Assembly: GCA_963649365.1 (NCBI GenBank)
Contig: CAVJHQ010000053.1
Span: forward strand, 1 to 16,195
Reading direction: 5' to 3'
Source: Paratractidigestivibacter sp963649365
GTDB lineage: Bacteria > Actinomycetota > Coriobacteriia > Coriobacteriales > Atopobiaceae
Length of the DNA stretch: 16,195 bases
In this document: in pieces, positions 14,157 through 16,195 of the stretch
How the letters are laid out: every line of letters begins with the position of its first letter
Position numbering within the stretch: the first letter of the stretch is position 1
Made by a program: the position numbers and the translations under genes
Notes under the pieces: model-generated
What the model saw: the letters and a program-made list of their open reading frames with translations, nothing else
Databases searched by the model: none
Told to the model about the DNA's origin: nothing

Positions 14157-14386
14157 CTGAGGTCGTGTTTGCCCCGGGCGGTGTTTGCCCTGAGGCGGCG
14201 CAACCCGGAGGCCTTTTGCCCCGAGATGGTGTTTGCCCCGAGGTGGTGCCACCTCGAGCCGTTTTGCCTCGAGGTGGCGCGAAACAGCCAAGAAAAACGC
14301 TCGAGGTGGTGCGTCAAACACCACCTCGAGCCGTTTTCAGGTTTGCATCGCCCGAGGTGGTGCGCGGAACACCACCTCGGGCGGTT
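14157..14386. repeat. GAGGTGGTG hairpin array, copy A
   Basis: Several related units built of CGAGGTGGTG and CACCACCTCG. Clear hairpins: a near-perfect 18-bp palindrome (14239-14256), a 13-bp stem (14299-14311 with 14319-14331, loop of 7) and a 14-bp stem (14349-14362 with 14370-14383, loop of 7). The 13-bp stem is followed by CGTTTT on + and by GTTTTTCTT on the minus strand, so it can act as a two-way terminator. The first part (14157-14230) holds decayed units. 14221-14337 matches 15846-15962 with about nine mismatches. Together with the palindrome at 14413-14493, nothing in 14082-14513 looks coding. Confidence 0.8.
14291..14337 (-). terminator. Bidirectional terminator-like hairpin in copy A
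   Basis: Stem 14299-14311/14319-14331; minus-strand reading ends ...CGAGCGTTTTTCTTGG and + reading ends ...GAGCCGTTTT. It lies downstream of the minus-strand gene at 14514-15542. Confidence 0.55.
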
Positions 14387-14412
14387 TATCGATGCGGCTG
14401 CGTTGCGCCTGA

Positions 14413-14493
14413 AGGGCCCGCGCTTCTTGCCAGGCGAATAGCGGAGGCGAGCGAGCAACGCGAGCGCTGAGCCTGGGAAGAAGCGCGGGCCCT
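14413..14493. repeat. Long palindrome with conserved core, copy A
   Basis: Outer arms of 16 bp (14413-14428 with 14478-14493, AGGGCCCGCGCTTCTT), a G-G mismatch, then CCAGGC/GCCTGG (14430-14435/14471-14476) around a 35-nt loop rich in GCGAGCGAGC. It begins 20 bases after the stop of the minus-strand gene at 14514. The core (TTCTTGCCAGGCGAAT ... GCGCTGAGCCTGG-AAGAA) recurs at 16047-16139 with different outer arms. Confidence 0.85.
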
Positions 14494-14513
14494 CCCGGAG
14501 CGAATGGGCCACG

Positions 14514-15542
14514 TCAGCGAAGGTCTTCTCGACGGGTCCATGAATCCATACGGACCCCCTCGAGCTCTCTCCACAGCTCACGCCTTCGATCGGCCTCCCA
14601 TGCGGCGCGCGAAGGCGGTACCTTGTGGCGCGGCTGCCCGGTCTCCGCGCGGATCCTCTCCATGAGCGCATCGAGGTAATCGAGGTCGTCGTAGTGCTCT
14701 TTGTATATCTCATAGGGGCTGAAGCCGTTGGCGATAAGCTCGTTTCGCCTGCTGGTGTCGCGCCTGACCTGTGACTCCTGGTCATGGTGCGAACCCATGT
14801 AATCCAGGCATGCGCCGCGTTTTTCCGAGCCGTCCGCTCCCAGGAAGAGAAGGTCGGGTTTCCTGGTTTTAAGCGTGGGCATTCCAGTCGAGAGCGCCTC
14901 GAGCTGCACCGGGTCGTTGAGGAGGACGGGCCCCATCGCATAACCTCCCCTAAAGTGCGGCTCCCGCGCGCGGATGAACAGCTTGGCCTCCATCGGGGAG
15001 GCTGCGTTCACGGGCGCGAGCGCCAAGGCCCGGCGAACCTCGGTGACGCAGCGAGTGCCCCGCATATTGGCAAGAAACGACGCCATGGTCTCCGGCGTCG
15101 CCAACGGCCATCGGCGCTGTACCAGGCTCGCGCTGCCCACATCGTCGGAGATCGTATAGAGCCCGAGGAGCTCGGACAGGAGCATCAGCAGCTCTATGCG
15201 GGAAAGCCTCGGAGCGAGCTGAAGCGCGACAAGGCTCGGGGAGGCGCAGCGCACGCCGGGGGCGAGCTCGATCAGGCCCCCGCGCGGAATCGGGTCCTTG
15301 CGGATGTGTGCCACCGCTGCGCTCGACCCGTGGTGGGCGTTGTGGTTCGAGACGAGCACCCCGATCGGGCCGTCAATCCCGGAAAGCAAGGGGCATGCGT
15401 TTCTTGCCTCCTCGAGCTCGCCTGGGGAAGGCATTCTATCGGGTATATCGAGGCGGCAGTCCTGCGCCGTCGATAGAAGCCGATGGAAATAAGGCCGCCG
15501 CGCGACTTCTAGCGCGACGCTATGGGAAATGATGATGTCCAT
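14514..15542 (-). CDS. Hypothetical protein with AbiEi/DUF559-like (nuclease-fold-like) architecture
   Basis: 342 residues; function not recognised with certainty. The middle part, GGLIELAPGVRCASPSLVALQLAPRLSRIELLMLLSELL (about 88-127), resembles the CVxVxSPxxTLxxLA segment of AbiEi-antitoxin/DUF559-type proteins. The C-terminal part has the layout of a PD-(D/E)xK-like domain: SPMEAKLFIRAR (Glu185), RKPDLLFL (Asp230), CLDYMGSHH (Asp247, His252-253) and RRDTSRRNELIANGF. Relatives usually read ExDGxxH, so the catalytic pair may be altered. No signal peptide or membrane span. There is no ribosome-binding site before ATG 15542, yet the N-terminus MDIIISHSVALE looks like a genuine start; a promoter placed very close suggests a leaderless message. 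It is flanked by two direct copies of an intergenic cassette, a sign of an accessory gene. Confidence 0.65.
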   Translation of the reverse strand: MDIIISHSVALEVARRPYFHRLLSTAQDCRLDIPDRMPSPGELEEARNACPLLSGIDGPIGVLVSNHNAHHGSSAAVAHIRKDPIPRGGLIELAPGVRCASPSLVALQLAPRLSRIELLMLLSELLGLYTISDDVGSASLVQRRWPLATPETMASFLANMRGTRCVTEVRRALALAPVNAASPMEAKLFIRAREPHFRGGYAMGPVLLNDPVQLEALSTGMPTLKTRKPDLLFLGADGSEKRGACLDYMGSHHDQESQVRRDTSRRNELIANGFSPYEIYKEHYDDLDYLDALMERIRAETGQPRHKVPPSRAAWEADRRRELWRELEGVRMDSWTRREDLR

Positions 15543-15551
15543 AGGTGGATG

Positions 15552-15581
15552 ATAACAAAAACATTAAAACAAACAAGCCAA
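15552..15581 (-). promoter_or_regulatory. Possible promoter of the nuclease-fold-like gene
   Basis: On the minus strand TTGGCT (15576-15581) and TGTTAT (15552-15557) are 18 bp apart in a strikingly AT-rich stretch. The expected transcript start (about 15545) is almost at the ATG (15542), which would explain the absent ribosome-binding site. Confidence 0.35.
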
Positions 15582-15615
15582 GTGCCAGGTAATAATTAGA
15601 ATAGGCTGTCGTAAT

Positions 15616-15656
15616 TCCGACGTTTTGCCGACGGAATACCGACGGAGCGCCGACGG
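15616..15656. promoter_or_regulatory. Four CCGACGG iterons at exact 11-bp spacing upstream of the nuclease-fold-like gene
   Basis: CCGACGT (15617), CCGACGG (15628), CCGACGG (15639) and CCGACGG (15650) start 11 bp apart, about one helical turn, 36-75 bp upstream of the proposed -35 box. GGTTAGCTGACC (15655-15666), an imperfect palindrome, borders the array. The layout parallels 6329-6380 upstream of the RAYT gene. Confidence 0.55.
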
Positions 15657-15666
15657 TTAGCTGACC

Positions 15667-15769
15667 GAGTTTGAACATTTGGCAGGTCCCATGGGCACAA
15701 GGCCGGCATCGATTGTCTCGGGTCTCTGAGGGCCTTGCGCCGTATGTCCGCCGTTCGTCCAAATTCGGT
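15667..15769. other. Unassigned intergenic stretch between iterons and hairpin array B
   Basis: Part of a 620-base gene-free region (15543-16162). I see no coding signal, RNA gene or clear repeat in this piece; it is less GC-rich than its neighbours. Confidence 0.3.
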
Positions 15770-16003
15770 CGAGGTGGTGCCCGAGATGGTATTTGGCTCG
15801 AGATGGCGCCACCACGAGTCGTTTTGCCGCGGGATGGAATTTGCCCCGAGATGGTGTTTGCGCCGAGGTGGTGCCACCTGGAGGCTATTTGCCTCGAGGT
15901 GGCGCGAAACAGCCAAGAAAAACGCCCGAGGTGGTGCTTCGGACACCACCTCGAGCCGTTTTGCCCCGAGGTGGTGCTTCGGACACCACCTCGGGCGATT
16001 TTT
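15770..16003. repeat. GAGGTGGTG hairpin array, copy B
   Basis: Same unit family and orientation as 14157-14386. Degenerate units (GAGATGGTATTTGG and similar) come first, then two tidy hairpins with loop CTTCGGA: stems 15927-15936/15944-15953 and 15965-15976/15984-15995. The second is followed by GATTTTT on +; the first is followed on the minus strand by GTTTTTCTTGG, so both directions can be terminated. 15846-15962 aligns with copy A 14221-14337 with about nine mismatches. Confidence 0.8.
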
Positions 16004-16005
16004 GG

Positions 16006-16033
16006 TCTCGCGTCTCGCGTCTCGAGTCTCGCT
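16006..16033 (+). repeat. Imperfect heptamer tandem repeat (TCTCGCG x4)
   Basis: Four 7-bp units in a row, TCTCGCG, TCTCGCG, TCTCGAG and TCTCGCT, between hairpin array B and palindrome B. Absent from copy A. Confidence 0.7.
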
Positions 16034-16046
16034 GCTCCGCCGAAGC

Positions 16047-16139
16047 GCCGGGAAGCCCCGCCCTTCTTGCCAGGCGAATCGCGTAAGCGAGCGAGCGCAG
16101 CGAGCGCTGAGCCTGGAAAGAAGGGCGGGGCTTCCCGGC
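16047..16139. repeat. Long palindrome with conserved core, copy B
   Basis: Perfect 22-bp outer arms (16047-16068 with 16118-16139), a G-A mismatch, then CCAGGC/GCCTGG (16070-16075/16111-16116) around a 35-nt loop that matches the copy A loop at 29 of 35 positions. Outer arm sequence (GCCGGGAAGCCCCGCCC) differs from copy A (AGGGCCCGCGC) while pairing is kept on both sides. Confidence 0.88.
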
Positions 16140-16162
16140 CCGGCGCCCCGCGCCCGCAGCCG

Positions 16163-16195
16163 CTACATGAGCTTGGTCGACTCCAGCTTGTGCTC
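16163..16195 (-). CDS. Possible 3' end of a minus-strand gene entering from the right
   Basis: Read on the minus strand, an open frame enters the window and ends EHKLESTKLM-stop (TAG at 16165-16163). Only ten codons are visible, too few to name a product. The position, 24 bases from palindrome B, mirrors the gene at 14514 beside palindrome A, which supports a real gene end here. Confidence 0.35.
   Translation of the reverse strand, partial: EHKLESTKLM

Noticed and set aside
14115..14470. Several short open frames inside hairpin array A
   Set aside because: They translate the repeats (similar peptides appear from array B), lack ribosome-binding sites and occur on both strands.
15596..15949. 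117-codon minus-strand frame over array B and the iterons
   Set aside because: Its peptide mirrors the one from array A because both come from the repeat; no coding evidence.

Overview
The window is a GC-rich bacterial chromosome segment (roughly two thirds G+C by eye) with Shine-Dalgarno-led genes. Gene content and the style of the intergenic repeats suggest a gut-type Coriobacteriia actinobacterium (Collinsella/Olsenella-like); that assignment is an inference from overall look, not a search. Most genes serve amino-acid and peptide use: a polar amino-acid ABC importer, an iron-sulfur L-serine ammonia-lyase, a pyroglutamyl-peptidase cluster and a membrane-dipeptidase-family peptidase.

Layout. 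1-2875 (+): ABC importer operon (3' part of the ATPase, lipoprotein binding protein, two permeases), closed by a terminator. 2942-3601 (+): cytidylate-kinase-like protein, closed by a very strong terminator. 3749-5341 (+): one-chain L-serine ammonia-lyase with an internal ACT domain. 5349-6616: a self-contained RAYT-type (REP-associated tyrosine transposase) element, with the transposase on the minus strand and inverted ends built of 35-bp units. 6698-9688 (+): DUF969 and DUF979 membrane proteins, pyroglutamyl-peptidase and a GyrI-like ligand-binding protein. 9746-9845: a long palindrome between convergent genes. 9865-11220 (-): cupin and alpha/beta esterase. 11309-12793 (-): gltX. 12854-12960: a second long palindrome. 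13062-14081 (-): M19-type dipeptidase. 14157-16195: an accessory block in which a nuclease-fold-like hypothetical gene (minus strand) is bracketed by two direct copies of an intergenic cassette (hairpin array plus long palindrome), followed by the last codons of another minus-strand gene.

The best candidates for undescribed biology are in the intergenic DNA. First, the RAYT element has symmetric 35-bp-period ends. Second, 11-bp-phased CCGACGG iterons occur upstream of both the RAYT gene and the nuclease-like gene and nowhere else that I noticed. Third, the long palindromes keep a conserved core while their outer arms change but stay self-complementary. Fourth, a duplicated cassette flanks the nuclease-like gene like an exchange slot. 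The DUF969-DUF979-pcp-GyrI-like cluster looks like a pyroglutamate/pyroglutamyl-peptide uptake-and-use unit whose transporter role is inferred from context only.
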